64,000 bases of DNA from Yponomeuta sedellus (GCA_934045075.1 OW203726.1:2967535-3031534); one strand, 5' to 3'; numbered from the stretch's first letter, positions 1 to 10,588 are shown. Numbers and translations are program-made. The notes: generated by a model not told the origin, from the letters alone.

Positions 1-200
1 TGTGTACGTAGATGCAACTAAATGTTTTTATCTACCAAGCACGAGGTCCCGGGTTCCAACCGCTTCTGAGGACAAAAAAATTCAAGGTCTTGGATGTTTA
101 AATGTTTGTGATGTCGTTGTTTCTGGTTTCCAGGACACAGGGTATCCTAGTGTGGGGCCAGAAGCAATGTATGTGCCTGTATGTAAATGTTAAGTTATTT
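1..200 (+). mobile_element. SINE-C copy with altered 5' half (cut by window edge)
   Basis: tRNA-derived SINE. A B-box-like GGGTTCCAAC follows GAGGTCCC, then the body ending in ACACAGGGTATCCTAGTG and the tail CCAGAAGCAATGTATGTG. Upstream of the B box the normal A-box half is replaced by a segment containing TACGTAGATGCAA, which also occurs in the copy at 14625-14830. Probably not transcribable from an internal A/B promoter. The family call rests on seven or more alignable copies in this window. Confidence 0.8.
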
Positions 201-1700
201 TATCTATCTAAAATAACATACTAGGTACGCTTTCCATGATTGAACGCCGTTGACGCTTGTTTTTTATGTCTATTTGCAAAGCAAGACATATGAAAATGTA
301 GCGGTTCCATTTCATCCTTCAAATCGATTTCCGTGAACCTGTGAAATAAAAATTAATATATTTAGTTAATGGAACTTGTATGATATTATAGTGTCATTAT
401 CACTACAACGATGGGCACACCATAGCATAAACCTTTCTTGGTCCCTAATTAACATATGCTAACCAAGCATGGTCATGACTAACAAACCCTATATATAGTG
501 ATCATCAATAAATTTAAATTAAAAAAGTTAAATACACGTTAAATACAAAAAAAAATGTTAACTATATTAAGATAAATCCAGTAAAGGCTTTAAATCTAAT
601 TTATCTTATTCTTTATAAAAAATGCCTCGTGTGTAAGCTGTTGGTTTTCCAATAAACCATAAAAACCAAAATAAAAACAAAACTGATGCCTATAAAATCA
701 GTGCTCGGAAGGAAACGTACCTATGATATCTCAAAGGTTTGTAGTTTTTTTACTTTTGGTTAGTTTCTTCGAGGCCAATAAACAGTCAACATAAGCTTTA
801 AAACTAGTGACAATCGAATGAAAATAGTAAATTGGTGTGGACATCTGCCCTAATCTAGTACTAACCGGATTTTCCCGGAGTCAAATCAAGCTCGAAACAT
901 CCAATCAGATTTTTATAAATAACTCCACAGACTCTGCTTACAGACGCAAAATCTACAAGTGCACGGACCGTGAAAAGAGGATTACCACAGGGGATCGGAT
1001 CTGTCTTTTCCTAATACCCAGGCTTCGATAAATATGCACAGAAAGCCGGTTGCTCTTGCTCCTGATTTGTAACTTAAATTTGAAACATTTTTGATTAAGT
1101 TCTGTGAAATTTTAAGGCACAGGGTTTGACGCATTTGGCAAAAAAAGTCAGCAACATTATTGAACAACATGTGCGGGGGCGGCAATAGCCATATTCTAAT
1201 TAAACGTACTAAGTCACAGCTAGATATTAAACACTAACCATTGGGTAAATTCTATATTTATTGCTACTAACAAAAGCATAAAATAATAACACGTTATATT
1301 CATCAAGTAAATTTTTCGATTGTAATATGGAACAGTTGTGTGAGCATTTCAACAGGGCGCTGACGCCTGTATCACAGATTTTATCTACCACAGGCTTCAG
1401 AGTCTATCCAACCGTAACTTCACTATATTTAAAATGTATGGACTATTCACTATATAATAATAAGACAACTAAATATTTATGTTATACTATAACTTATGTT
1501 ACAATAACAATTGAATGTGAATTAATCTTAATCTTAAATAAAAAAATAAAAAAAAAAATCAAAACGTTCGACCATGTTGGTTGTAAATAAAACAAATGAA
1601 TACAAATATTTTTGGATGATGAAAAAACATTTATTGCAACTATATTTACAACTTAATTAATACTCAACAATGTATTGCATTCCAGACATATATACAGAAG
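200..1700. other. AT-rich stretch, no gene seen
   Basis: No frame with recognisable protein features and no repeat that I could match elsewhere in the window. Small open frames at 837-1031 and 1327-1590 have low-complexity, AT-driven composition and I do not call them genes. Confidence 0.6.
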
Positions 1701-1701
1701 A

Positions 1702-1766
1702 CATAACTAAAAATAGCCTATCCGATAGTAGCCGAGGTATATTCTAAAAGCTAACTGACTAATCCT
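1702..1766 (-). mobile_element. Solo terminus of the TA-flanked MITE seen whole at 36830-37541
   Basis: TATCCGATAGTAGCCGAGG followed by TATATTCTAAAAGCTAACTG is the reverse complement of the left end of the element at 36830. Only one end is present; the 41-bp minisatellite follows immediately. Confidence 0.6.
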
Positions 1767-1767
1767 T

Positions 1768-2037
1768 CCTCGACTATATTCGACGTCTCTAGTTGGTCAA
1801 TGACGGTGAATCGCGAACACTCTGCTTCTCCAGTCGGTCAATGACGGTGAATCGCATATACTCGACTCCTCCAGGCGGTCAATGACGGCGAATCGCGTAT
1901 ACTCGGCTTCTTCAGTCGGTCAATGACGGTGAATCGCATATACTCGACTCCTCCAGGCGGTCAATGACGGTGAATCGCGTATATTCGACTTCTCCAGGTG
2001 GTAAATGACGGTGAATCGTGAATACTTGACTCCAGTC
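1768..2037. repeat. 41-bp minisatellite, about 6.5 copies
   Basis: The core GGTCAATGACGGTGAATCGC starts at 1795, 1836, 1877, 1918, 1959 and 2000, giving a constant 41-bp period. Units 2 and 4 share CTCGACTCCTCCAGGC, while the units between carry CTTCTTCAGTC-type variants, so there is an 82-bp higher-order period. The last unit is degenerate. Confidence 0.9.
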
Positions 2038-2210
2038 GAAATTTAATTTAAAAAATAAAGATTGCACTTCTATGGATTTCTTTTACATTGCGTAGGCTAC
2101 ACACTTTCTTTTTATTTCAATACTTTGATGTTCTTGAAACTTCGACTGGTTTTTAAAGCCATTTTTTTTAATAAAAAACATAATAAAAAGTGACAAGCGC
2201 TGAAAAAGTG

Positions 2211-2290
2211 AGCGTTTGGCACGGATAGCCAGAGGTCGCGGGTTCGAATCCCGGAATGGGTGGTTTTAAGCCTCTAATTAGGTTTTTAAA
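2211..2290 (+). mobile_element. tRB retroposon, 5'-truncated in the tRNA-like part
   Basis: Starts near GGCACGGATAGCC (anticodon arm), contains the B box GGGTTCGAATCCC, and ends in CCTCTAATTAGGTTTTTAAA, the common 3' boundary of the family. Confidence 0.8.
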
Positions 2291-2498
2291 GCGCTAAAAG
2301 TTCTTAGGAATAGAACCAGAATTATGAAGAAACAAAACCAAAGTTTTGCCAGGCGGTGTACTCAGTAAACGACAGGTCCAAATGTAGAACATTATACATC
2401 CGTCAGAAAGCTTCCACTATCCACTGAGGGACCGACTGGTTGAATTGGGGCCGACCTGAACAAATTGTAAATGATTGCAATATTTCATGCTTGTCTAT

Positions 2499-2691
2499 TA
2501 ATGACGGCCTTGGCGGCGCAGCGGTGTGGCACGCTGACTGTAAAACCGATGGTCTCGGGTTTGATCCCCGGCCGGGTCAAACTAGGAAACGAACTTTTCT
2601 AGTTTGTCCCGGGTCTTGGATGTTATCTCTGTATTGTATTAAATCTATCGTCGAGTTAGCACCTACAACACAAGTCATTTAGTTCTACTTA
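2499..2691 (+). mobile_element. SINE-D, tRNA-headed
   Basis: The head GGCGGCGCAGCGGTGTGGC (A box) and GGGTTTGATCCCCGGCC (B box) fold like a tRNA. The body contains TTGGATGTTATCTCTGTAT and AAATCTATCGTCGAGTTAGC. It aligns over its whole length with 23673-23915. Confidence 0.85.
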
Positions 2692-3092
2692 AGTACAATT
2701 TAATATAGACTCGGCGCACAACAGAGAGACTCTCAGAAGGATCGATCGTTAGTCCAAGAATTGTCATGGTCGTTAATCATGAACTAAGAATAAATAATAA
2801 TTAATAAATAATTATTCATAGATATATTACACAAATCACGTTAGCCTATAAGGCTAACGAGCCTATAAGGCCTATACTAAATATTCATATACATATTACA
2901 CAGATCACGTTAGCCTATAAGGCTAACGAGCCTATAAGGTTAACGAGATCTGTGTAATATGTCTATGAATATTTATTTATTAATTATTATTTATTCTTAG
3001 TTCATGATTCACGACCATGACAATTCTTGGACTACCGATCGAGCATTCTGAGAGTCTCTCTTCTGTGCGCCGAGTCTATATTAAATTTTCGA
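2692..3092. repeat. Long imperfect inverted repeat, about 145-bp arms
   Basis: 2692-2837 reads AATTTAATATAGACTCGGCG inward, and 2947-3092 is its reverse complement with roughly 90% or better identity by eye. The spacer of about 110 bp holds two direct copies of CACGTTAGCCTATAAGGC and pieces of the SINE-D tail (ATCTGTGTAATATG). The left arm abuts the SINE-D copy. Probably an inverted duplication of SINE-D tail plus flank. Confidence 0.9.
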
Positions 3093-3308
3093 TAACGCAT
3101 CGTCTTCAAAGAGATACGAGATTGGACGGCGAGTGTGCATCTGGCATCCCCGATGGCGCGATGCACCCAATAGGGGTGGAGGCGGACTATTGACGAATTT
3201 AGCTGTTTAGGTGAAGACATGGCCGTGATTTGTCGACTCTCTGTAAGATTGTCTGTTTTAAGGATAGCGATAAATTGGTCTTAGTTTTGATAATATTATT
3301 TTATTCTA

Positions 3309-3421
3309 TTTAATGCACTAACCTGTTCTAAGAACATTTTGACAACTGGCACGGTTAGCCAGAGGTCGCGGGTTCGAGTCCCGGCACGGGTGGAATTTTG
3401 AGCCTCTAAATAGGTTTTTAG
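3309..3421 (+). mobile_element. tRB copy: inverted tail piece plus half-tRNA
   Basis: TTAATGCACTAACC at 3309 is the family tail in inverse orientation. After a short joint, CTGGCACGGTTAGCC begins the sense strand at the anticodon stem and runs to CTCTAAATAGGTTTTTAG. The tRNA 5' half is missing. Confidence 0.75.
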
Positions 3422-3530
3422 AATTTGATAGTATTAATTCTGTCGTTTGCGAGACCAATTTGTGTCAAATTATACCATGAAACGATTGTAATCGTTCAAT
3501 ATACAGATAAATAGATAAAGATACATAGAA

Positions 3531-3605
3531 AACACTTTATTGTACATAAAAATGGAAATTACACAGATATTTCGAGTACAAACGGCGGCCTTATCACTAA
3601 AAGTG
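3531..3605 (-). mobile_element. LINE-N 3' end fragment
   Basis: CACTTTATTGTACATAAAAA begins a segment like those at 31008 and 34284 (CTTTATTGTACACC, then CGGCGGCCTTAT). Reverse complement of a LINE 3' untranslated region; no coding part is seen. Confidence 0.5.
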
Positions 3606-3865
3606 ATCTTTTTCAGACTAATATACTAGAGAAGGAAGTAGATGTTCAAATATACAAGATTATTACAAAGGTATAAATGAACACATGCCTAAACAACAGT
3701 GTACATATAGTTATCAACAGATGTACAAATAATTTACATAATTTTATGCGCTTAATATAGCCCCTATATTAAGGCTGCTATATTAAGTTGGGGATAATAT
3801 AGAAACACAGCTGGCTTATTTCTCGGGGTATATGTTTAACCCCTTTCTGCTAATCTCTCTGTCGA

Positions 3866-4053
3866 TATCAATCCTAGTATGTCCCCACTGCTGGGGCACA
3901 GGTCTCTTCTTGCACCGCGGGAAGGTGGCCAAGTCCGGGTTGGTGGAGTTTTGTAAGACAGTGGCGGGCCTTACTGTCAGAAGTTAACAAGCCGCCCATA
4001 AGGCCTCTAATATGGCTGAAGCACTGCTATTACATGACAGCCGGCACCAACGT
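3866..4053 (-). mobile_element. SINE-A body/3' part
   Basis: GTCCCCACTGCTGGGGCACA, then GGCCAAGTCCGGGTTGGTGG, then GACAGCCGGCACCAACG. The 5S-like head is missing. Confidence 0.9.
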
Positions 4054-4671
4054 CGTAGACTGGTATGCTGTATGTACATATATATTTTGGCGTTATGTTT
4101 TGACCAACACCTATCATGACTTGAACGTAATGCTGTCTATATTGCCGTTTTGTACATCTTATAATAATAAATGAAAATAAATCTACAGTTTGCAGTTGTC
4201 AATGGTTTTCTTGTAAACACTTTAGGCAACTGGTAGCTGTTAATAATACGTTAACAGCTGCCAGTTGAGTTGGAATCCCTAATGATGTATCCTGACATTC
4301 AGGCTATTTGAACCTCAAATCTCGGTTTGCAAAAAAAATGTCTATCCATCTATATACAAAAATGTCTATCTAACTGCCCATAAAAAATACCGACTTTTAG
4401 GCTTAAGCCAACTACGCCAAAACATCCGGTCCTTTGCTAGTCTCGTCCAATGTTTCCCAGGCATTTTCACAATGTCTTCGGCCCAACGGGTCAAGAAATA
4501 TACACAATAAAAATTTAAACATTAAAGTTAACATGAACATCAAAAACATATACTCATACTTGTACAAACTACCCGCCTCGCTTCACCTTCAACACATTTC
4601 CATCATAGTATTCTCGGATGAAATTTCAACTAGCAATAATTTCTTCGACAATCGTACTGTGTATCATTTAA

Positions 4672-4753
4672 TCAACCCTACTGCTGAGGCACGGGTGTCT
4701 TCCTGCATCGCAGCAAGGTTAGGCCATACTCCACCACGGCGGCCAACAACGGA
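4672..4753 (-). mobile_element. SINE-A 3' fragment
   Basis: ACTGCTGAGGCACGGGTGTC and GGTTAGGCCATACTCCACC match the SINE-A 3' third; the copy is degenerate. Confidence 0.8.
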
Positions 4754-5012
4754 TTGGCAGCTGTGTATCCTTAAAATTTTTATGTCATGTCCTCTAGAGC
4801 ATATAATATCTAACATTACCCTTTAAATCTCCTTACTAGACGAGTGCTCTATGTACGGCTGATACTCAAGGGAAATCCGATACGTCCCGAGCCAGACTGA
4901 GCGTACTACAGACAGCCCTTCGGTGTTCGGTAATAGAGCATATCGTTGATGAAAAGCTGAAGAATATCGTGAAGCATGTGAGAGGAACTTTAAGTTTTAA
5001 TAACAGGGTGCA

Positions 5013-5471
5013 TTTTTAAAAACCTATTTAGAGGCTAAAAATTTTCACCCATTTTTAGCTTCTAAATAGGTTTTTAATTTTGTCCTTAGCACGGGTTAGT
5101 GCATTAAAAATATAAATAGTATAATCATGTGGGTACAGTGATATCGTTCCGATGTCAAACCTAACTGCAAAGTTAGGTTTTACAAGTCGTGGCTGTAAGT
5201 GATGCAATTTGCTTAAGCCAGATGTCGCTGCCTGTACGTAATACAGAGAATAGTGTACGCGTAAATAGGTTCGAAATTTCACTGATGCCGGTGAGTCGCC
5301 CATTGGCTCAATTGGTAGAGCGCTGGCACGGATAGCCAGAGGTTGCGGGTTCGAATCCCGGCATGGGTGAAATTTTTAGCCTCTAAATAGGTTTTATTTT
5401 TAAAAACCTATTTATTGGCTAAAAATTTCACCCATGCCGGGATTCGAACCCGCAACCTCTGGCTATCCGTG
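5013..5471 (+). mobile_element. tRB cluster: head-to-tail joint, full unit, then inverted half copy
   Basis: Order: inverted end (5013-5050), sense 3' end with tail (TTAGCACGGGTTAGTGC, to about 5120), directly continued by the unit's 5' part (ATCATGTGGGTACAGTG), the complete cloverleaf (5297-5370), sense end, then an inverted copy (5400-5471) stopping at the anticodon loop (TGGCTATCCGTG). The junction TATAGTATAATCATG-like is reproduced at 37230, so it is not a chance joint. Confidence 0.85.
5297..5370 (+). tRNA. tRNA-like cloverleaf inside tRB (not a host tRNA gene)
   Basis: 74 nt with a 7-bp acceptor stem (CGCCCAT/ATGGGTG), D arm GCTC/GAGC, anticodon arm CTGGC-ACGGATA-GCCAG (loop reads GGA in the anticodon position), T arm with GTTCGAATC, and A and B boxes. 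TTTTT follows within 10 nt. The same fold recurs in about a dozen copies, so it is a mobile sequence. Confidence 0.75.
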
Positions 5472-5973
5472 AGGTTTTATTTTACTTATTTCTTGTACGA
5501 GTATATATACATCTTTAACTACTTACTTACATATCAAGTGACTCGGCGCAAGTTGCCTTTAAAAAAATATAACTGTAACGTTTCCTCATCGAAAATGCTA
5601 CTTACTATAGTAAGTACCAATATTTAAGATCAAATTTACATCACTATTCACTTTTCCGCAAATTTCCGCCCAAAAAGTTAGGTACAAGCGAGCCCAAAAC
5701 AGCAGGGGATCGGGGTTTAATGCTATATTGCCCTTAAATGACATTATGGCACGAGCCATGTGGTCTTAGCCTTATAATATAAGATAGCGGCGTGTAATGT
5801 CTTAGGGTGCGTTTACTGGCATTGTTCTGTTCAGTATTTTGGGTTTTACCTAGCATTACGCCATAGAAAAAATTGGTATTTTGTCGTAAGAATTTTTGAA
5901 ATTTCAGAAATGCATTTTAACCCAAATATTTTATAAACGAAACGGGATTAATTTTTAGATAAAAGGTAACGTA

Positions 5974-6083
5974 CGGCTTAGTCGAACCGAGTGATTGGAT
6001 TCAATTACAAGGGTTAAGCAACAACAGGCGCGGTCAGGTGGAGGATGGGTGAACGTCCCGTTACTGCCGCTAGTGGATTTTTT
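5974..6083 (+). mobile_element. SINE-A 5S-like head only (chimera, left half)
   Basis: GTCGAACCGAGTGATTGG, GGGTTAAGCAACAACAGGC and GGATGGGTGAACGTCCCG correspond to the 5S rRNA-like head. It stops after GCTAGTGG-ATTTTTTT, where an oppositely oriented SINE-C head begins. Confidence 0.8.
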
Positions 6084-6157
6084 TCCCAGCCGGGATTCGA
6101 ACCCGGGATCTTATGCATGGCAGGTAGATGCGCCACCGCTACGCCACAGAGGTCGTC
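6084..6157 (-). mobile_element. SINE-C tRNA-like head only (chimera, right half)
   Basis: The reverse strand reads GACCTCTGTGGCGTAGCGG, with A box GGCGTAGCGGTGGCGC and B box GGGTTCGAATCCC. It joins the SINE-A head through the T run, so two Pol III-type heads face each other. Confidence 0.8.
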
Positions 6158-6321
6158 TAAGGACTTTAAAAAAGTTTTTTGTGGCCAAACGTAAGGTCTA
6201 ATGGGAAGCAAGGCGGCTTACGCTGCGTGCGAAATTCTTGGTAAAAGAGGAAAATGTCTGATGATGATGCTGGGTAACGACCGACCTACTTATGTAAAAA
6301 GATAGGTACAGGTACTTACTA

Positions 6322-6869
6322 GTCTGATTAGAGAACGTTGTGGACTGAAAGAGGATGTAGTGACTAGAATTGAGAAAGGAATGTTGCGTTGGTTTGGACA
6401 TGTGGAGAGGATGAAGGAAGAAAGAATTATTATTATATTAATAGAAAGAATTAGAATAATTTATTGCACATGAAACATTTAACCGGACATTACATGAAAA
6501 ATAACATGTACAAAGGCAAACTTATCTCTGAAAGAGATTTCTTCCAGCAAACCTTAGAGTCGGCGAAGCAGTAAAAAGCTGGTCTATATACGTGTACAAA
6601 ATATACTACATAAATATTGACTAAACAAGTATATTGCGATAGTGAGTGGAAGGGCTGGTAAGGGACGTCCCAGGCGGACATACATCGATCAAATAGGGGA
6701 TGTATTAGGAAAATGGAAGATAAAAGTACCCGAAACCGACCTGCGTGCATGCAACGACTTATGAACGTTGATGAGGCGACGGTGATCTGTCAAGATCGTG
6801 GCAAGTGGCAGTCCCTGGTCTCTGCCTAACTCTTGAGATACAGGCGTGAGGTTTCGTACGTATGCATGT
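6322..6869 (+). mobile_element. LINE-F, 5'-truncated, interrupted by LINE-N
   Basis: C-terminal coding remnant of a non-LTR retrotransposon: GMLRWFGHVERMKE before the interruption, then SGRAGKGRPRRTYIDQIG and QDRGKWQSLVS after it, with stops and frameshifts. Flanked by the 12-bp duplication AGGTACTTACTA at 6310-6321 and 6870-6881. The 3' tail is GTGAGGTTTCGTACGTATG. Confidence 0.85.
6421..6622 (-). mobile_element. LINE-N 3' end inserted in LINE-F
   Basis: AATAATTTATTGCACATG, then CAAAGGCAAACTTATCTCTG and GAGATTTCTTCCAGC match the family at 17168. It splits the WFGHVERM-encoding part from the rest of LINE-F, so it is younger than that copy. Confidence 0.65.
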
Positions 6870-6881
6870 AGGTACTTACTA

Positions 6882-7434
6882 AATGTATGCAAAATCTCAC
6901 ATTTACTTGACATAATATTTTGTAATGATTCGCGATTCTCGTACCTATATAGTTATATAATTACTAAACGGGTTTGATCGCGATTATTTATAAGGTAAAA
7001 CGTTACCTTAAATTCCTAATAAACAATCGCGATTAGACCCGTATAATATATAAATATACATACGAATACATACACGTTCATACATACATTTCACGAATAC
7101 ATACATTTCACGGAGGCCATCCGTGAAAATTTTATGTTTATTTATGAAAAACCATTGATACTCCCTGTATATTGTATCCTTTTTCTGTCCCCTAATTATG
7201 TTAATCCCAAGACACTTCCAGACTCTACATGAGCATCCTCCCTCAAACAAAAATCCTACGTATATTACTTTTTCTTTACGTCCTTATTTACATCTTATTT
7301 CTACCTACAGGATGTTAGAGTTCCTATTTTACTTAAGGGAACTCCCTTGAGTAGAACTAAAGTAATCTTAATTCAGACATTGTTGTATAATTTAAGAATC
7401 GAGGCATTTGTTTCAATATAATATCGTTATTCGT
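6882..7434. other. No recognisable feature
   Basis: An 80-codon reverse-strand frame (7008-7250) has no domain I recognise. CATACATTTCACGAATACAT is a short local direct repeat. I see no gene. Confidence 0.5.
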
Positions 7435-7700
7435 TATCAACCCTTGTATGTCCCCACTGCTGGGGCACGGGTCTCTTCCTGCATCGCAGGAAGGTTAGGC
7501 CATACTCCACCACGGGGGCCAAGTCCGGGTTGGTGGAGGATTGTAAGACAGTGGCGGGCCTTACTGTCAGAAGTTATCAAGCCGCCCATAAGGCCTCTGA
7601 CATGGCTTAACGACTGCCATTAATGACAGCCGGCACCAACGGCTTAACGTGCCTTGCGAAGCACGGAAGCGCTCGGAAAAATGCCACTAGCGGTAGTCAC
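7435..7700 (-). mobile_element. SINE-A, 5' end replaced by microsatellite
   Basis: Runs from the 3' terminus (ATCAACCCTTGTATGTCCCC) to CCACTAGCGGTAGTCAC in the 5S-like head and is cut there by (TATAA)n. Confidence 0.9.
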
Positions 7701-7930
7701 TATAATATAATATAATATAATATAATATAATATAATATAATATAATATAATATAATATAATATAATATAATATAATATAATATAATATAATATAATATAA
7801 TATAATATAATATAATATAATATAATATAATATAATATAATATAATATAATATAATATAATATAATATAATATAATATAATATAATATAATATAATATAA
7901 TATAATATAATATAATATAATATAATATAA
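7701..7930. repeat. (TATAA)n microsatellite, 46 perfect units
   Basis: 230 bp without a visible interruption. It abuts the 3' tail of the SINE-C copy at 7931, whose tails elsewhere read TATGTTATGTTATAT, so it probably grew from that tail. Open frames spelling YIILY repeats are artefacts of the 5-bp period. Confidence 0.98.
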
Positions 7931-8042
7931 CATAACATTTATATACCTACATTGCTTCTGGCCCCACACTAGGATACCCTGTGTCGTGGGAACCAGAAAC
8001 AACAACATCACAAACATTTAACCATCCAAGACCTGGGCCTTT
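7931..8042 (-). mobile_element. SINE-C 3' part
   Basis: ACATTGCTTCTGGCCCCACA, CTAGGATACCCTGTGTCGTG and CAACATCACAAACATTTAAC; the tRNA head is missing. Confidence 0.85.
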
Positions 8043-8073
8043 ATAAAAAAATAACACGATTCTCTTTGTTGAA

Positions 8074-8210
8074 CCACAGTCTCTAAATGGAGAATTTAGC
8101 TTAGTAAATAGTTAACTGTAGTGTTGTCTCATCGAATTTCGAAGAAAAGAGTGTGACAGAATTTTACTTATTTATTTACATAGTGAAATTCTCAATTTAG
8201 AAACCGCCCC
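8074..8210. mobile_element. MITE Q, diverged copy
   Basis: The ends AGTCTCTAAATGGAGAATT and GAAATTCTCAATTTAGAAAC are inverted and match 15868-16398, 27368-27508 and 52203-52340. Non-coding. Confidence 0.65.
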
Positions 8211-8837
8211 ACAATATAAATCTTCCGGCTGGGGCCGGTAGTGGGTTTGTTCACGCTCATAGGTACTTATTTATATACAATAAAGAAAAAGAATTTTATT
8301 TGTATTACATGAGTATAAAGTTGTTGTCATTGTTGAGAAAGTCCGTTATGTTTTGCTATTTGAGGCGTACAAATATTTAAAATTTAAAAACATAATTAAA
8401 ATCATGCAATATAGAAATAAATTATCACACAATGTTACTTCAAATACATTTCCTTCAATCAAATCAAAATATTTAAGTAAGTCCAAGATTAATTATAATA
8501 AAATGTCACAATAATTAAATACAATGTCAATTAGCTATGTCACGGAGGGGTCACAATATTAATAAATTATAGTGTAGTAGCATTTTTCATACAATAAAAG
8601 TTTTAAATTTTGTTTGAATGAGGCTAAGTCCAAAAAAGTATATAAAAAGAAAAATTTATGTTTCCCTTATTACTTTGGGTGAAAGATCTATTTACAGTAT
8701 TTTTTTTTTAATTCAAAATTAAAAGAGTTTAATTTTTAATGTCTGAACTTTACTAGAAGCTATCCAGAGCTCAATACATTGCTTAGTGCAAATGATAATT
8801 ATGACATTGACACACTATTACCGCTATTATAACCAAT

Positions 8838-9130
8838 TTAGCCTCTTAATAGGTTTTTAAAATTGTCCTTAGCACGGGTTCATCATTCCTATGTAAAACC
8901 TAACTGCAAAGTAGGTAGGTACTCGGGGCTGCAAGTGATGCAAATTACTTCAGCCAGATATCGCTGCCTGTAAGTAATACAGAGAGTATTGTAAAGAGGT
9001 CCGAAATTTCACTGATGCCGGTAGTCGCCCATTGGCTCAGTTGGGAGAGCGCTGGCACGGTTAGCCAGAGGTCGCGGTTTCAAGTCCCGGCATGAGTGGA
9101 ATTTTTAGACTCTTAATAGGTTTATTTAAA
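8838..9130 (+). mobile_element. tRB, nearly full unit with direct terminal repeat
   Basis: Begins with the family end (TTAGCCTCTTAATAGGTTTT) plus tail (TCCTTAGCACGGGTT). It continues into CCTAACTGCAAAGTAGG, the cloverleaf (GCCCATTGGCTCAGTTGGG ... GGCATGAGTGG), and the same end again. The unit is therefore bounded by direct copies of its 3' end. Confidence 0.8.
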
Positions 9131-9133
9131 TAT

Positions 9134-9783
9134 CGGGGGGCACGGCCGTGACCCCGCCAAGTCGAGCGCGAAGCAAACAATGCCGTACCATCTTTACTGG
9201 AACCATTTCGCCGCATTTTCAGGCCCCTATTTGAAAATCTCTGGATAAGACCAGAACGCAGAAATTTTCGTCATCCAGTAAGCTATAATCACTAACTTAA
9301 AATCCAAAATTTCAAGTCTGTAGGTCATTTTGTTCCGAAGTTAAGCGAAAGCAAAGTTTCGCACATATGACACTCACTCACTAATTATCATCAAAATAGA
9401 ACTAGTACTTCCCATAGAGAGAGTACTTTCCATCGCAGAGAGCTGAAATTTGGTACAGAGTTAGGGTTTAATCGCCACATAAAGGGAAAACTATAAAAAC
9501 TAGGATAATCGATGATCTGGAGTACATGGTGACCCTGATTAGAAAACACAAGAGCCTAACCAAACTATTATATAGAAGAGATCGACATACTGCCTTTGCA
9601 AAAAATATTCAACTTGGTCGGCCGCTTCAACGGCCAAGTCACACAACATTATAATAATAAAGAAATCGCAATAAGCAACCTTAAACTTGGCACGACTTTG
9701 TCTAGATTTCATTACTTTTTAGATATAAACGAGCAGTTCCATCGAGACTTGGCTAGTTTTTTCAGAATGTTTTTGGTGGGTAG
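9134..9783 (+). repeat. Dispersed repeat J, long copy
   Basis: Aligns with 52836-53255: CGCCAAGTCGAGCGCGAAGC, GACCAGAACGCAGAAATTT and TTTCAAGTCTGTAGGTCATT at the start, GAGCAGTTCCATCGAGACTT near the end. The later copy lacks about 230 bp internally. Class unknown; no coding frame or clear terminal repeat. Confidence 0.8.
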
Positions 9784-10577
9784 CTATTACCAGTAATGAC
9801 GCTTGAAATGATTTCTCTCTAAATAAACGTATTAGCGTTAATAACACTTAAAATGGGACACTTTTAAAACCCCAAAGTCCTGACCTTAAAAATATCAATA
9901 ATTGTCGATTATTTTTTTCAAGGTCAGGTCTTAGGAGTTTATAAGAACTCAAAGCCCATGATTGTGATATCAACAATACATCCAATTACGCTGTCATTAC
10001 TTCTTCGTGCGCCCTAACCAATTCATGACAAACACCCTGTACGCAAAGGTATCTAAAGTAACTCGACTTTTGCGAAAATCATTGCATTCCAATAACATCG
10101 TAGCTTTCAACGCACCTAGGATACGTTCTCGTGAACATTTATTGTGTTGTCACGATTGCTGAAAAAGCGCTACAGCGCTGAATATTTTTTTGTCTACCTT
10201 ACATGTACTTTTGTTCAAAATTCCACTAGGTAATTTATCATAAACAGGCTTTAAACTTAATTAAGTGAGTAAAAGAAGAACAATTATTTACCGGCGTTGC
10301 TTACCCCAAATATTTTCACAATTTCTTTTGTTTATACATTCAATTATGTCCACCAGATTCTTATAAAAATTTGTTTTTGAACCAACTATTATACAACCAT
10401 TTTCAGTTTAATTCCCTTCTTTTTTAACATTTTTTAACATCTTGCTTAACATTCTTTCAAATAACCTTATTTTCTTTTTGATGTACAATAAATTGTTCTA
10501 TATCTATCTTTTACACACAGGTATATGAATAACATATTTACTGAGTATAAATAAGTATATTCTATTTAGCGATAGGT
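9784..10577. other. AT-rich stretch, no gene seen
   Basis: No recognisable repeat or coding region. 10422-10440 has a short tandem TTTTTTAACAT. Confidence 0.5.
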
Positions 10578-10588
10578 ACTGATTTAGT

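Noticed and set aside
1795..2020. CRISPR array
   Set aside because: Units are directly adjacent 41-bp repeats without unique spacers and the DNA is eukaryotic; it is a minisatellite.
5260..5310. Hammerhead ribozyme in the tRB unit (CACTGATGCCGG)
   Set aside because: CTGATG is present, but there is no stem II followed by GAAA in the right order.
5297..5370. Host tRNA gene
   Set aside because: The same cloverleaf recurs in many dispersed, truncated and inverted copies with target duplications; it belongs to tRB.
7687..8017. Open frames of YIILY repeats
   Set aside because: Artefact of (TATAA)n, as above.
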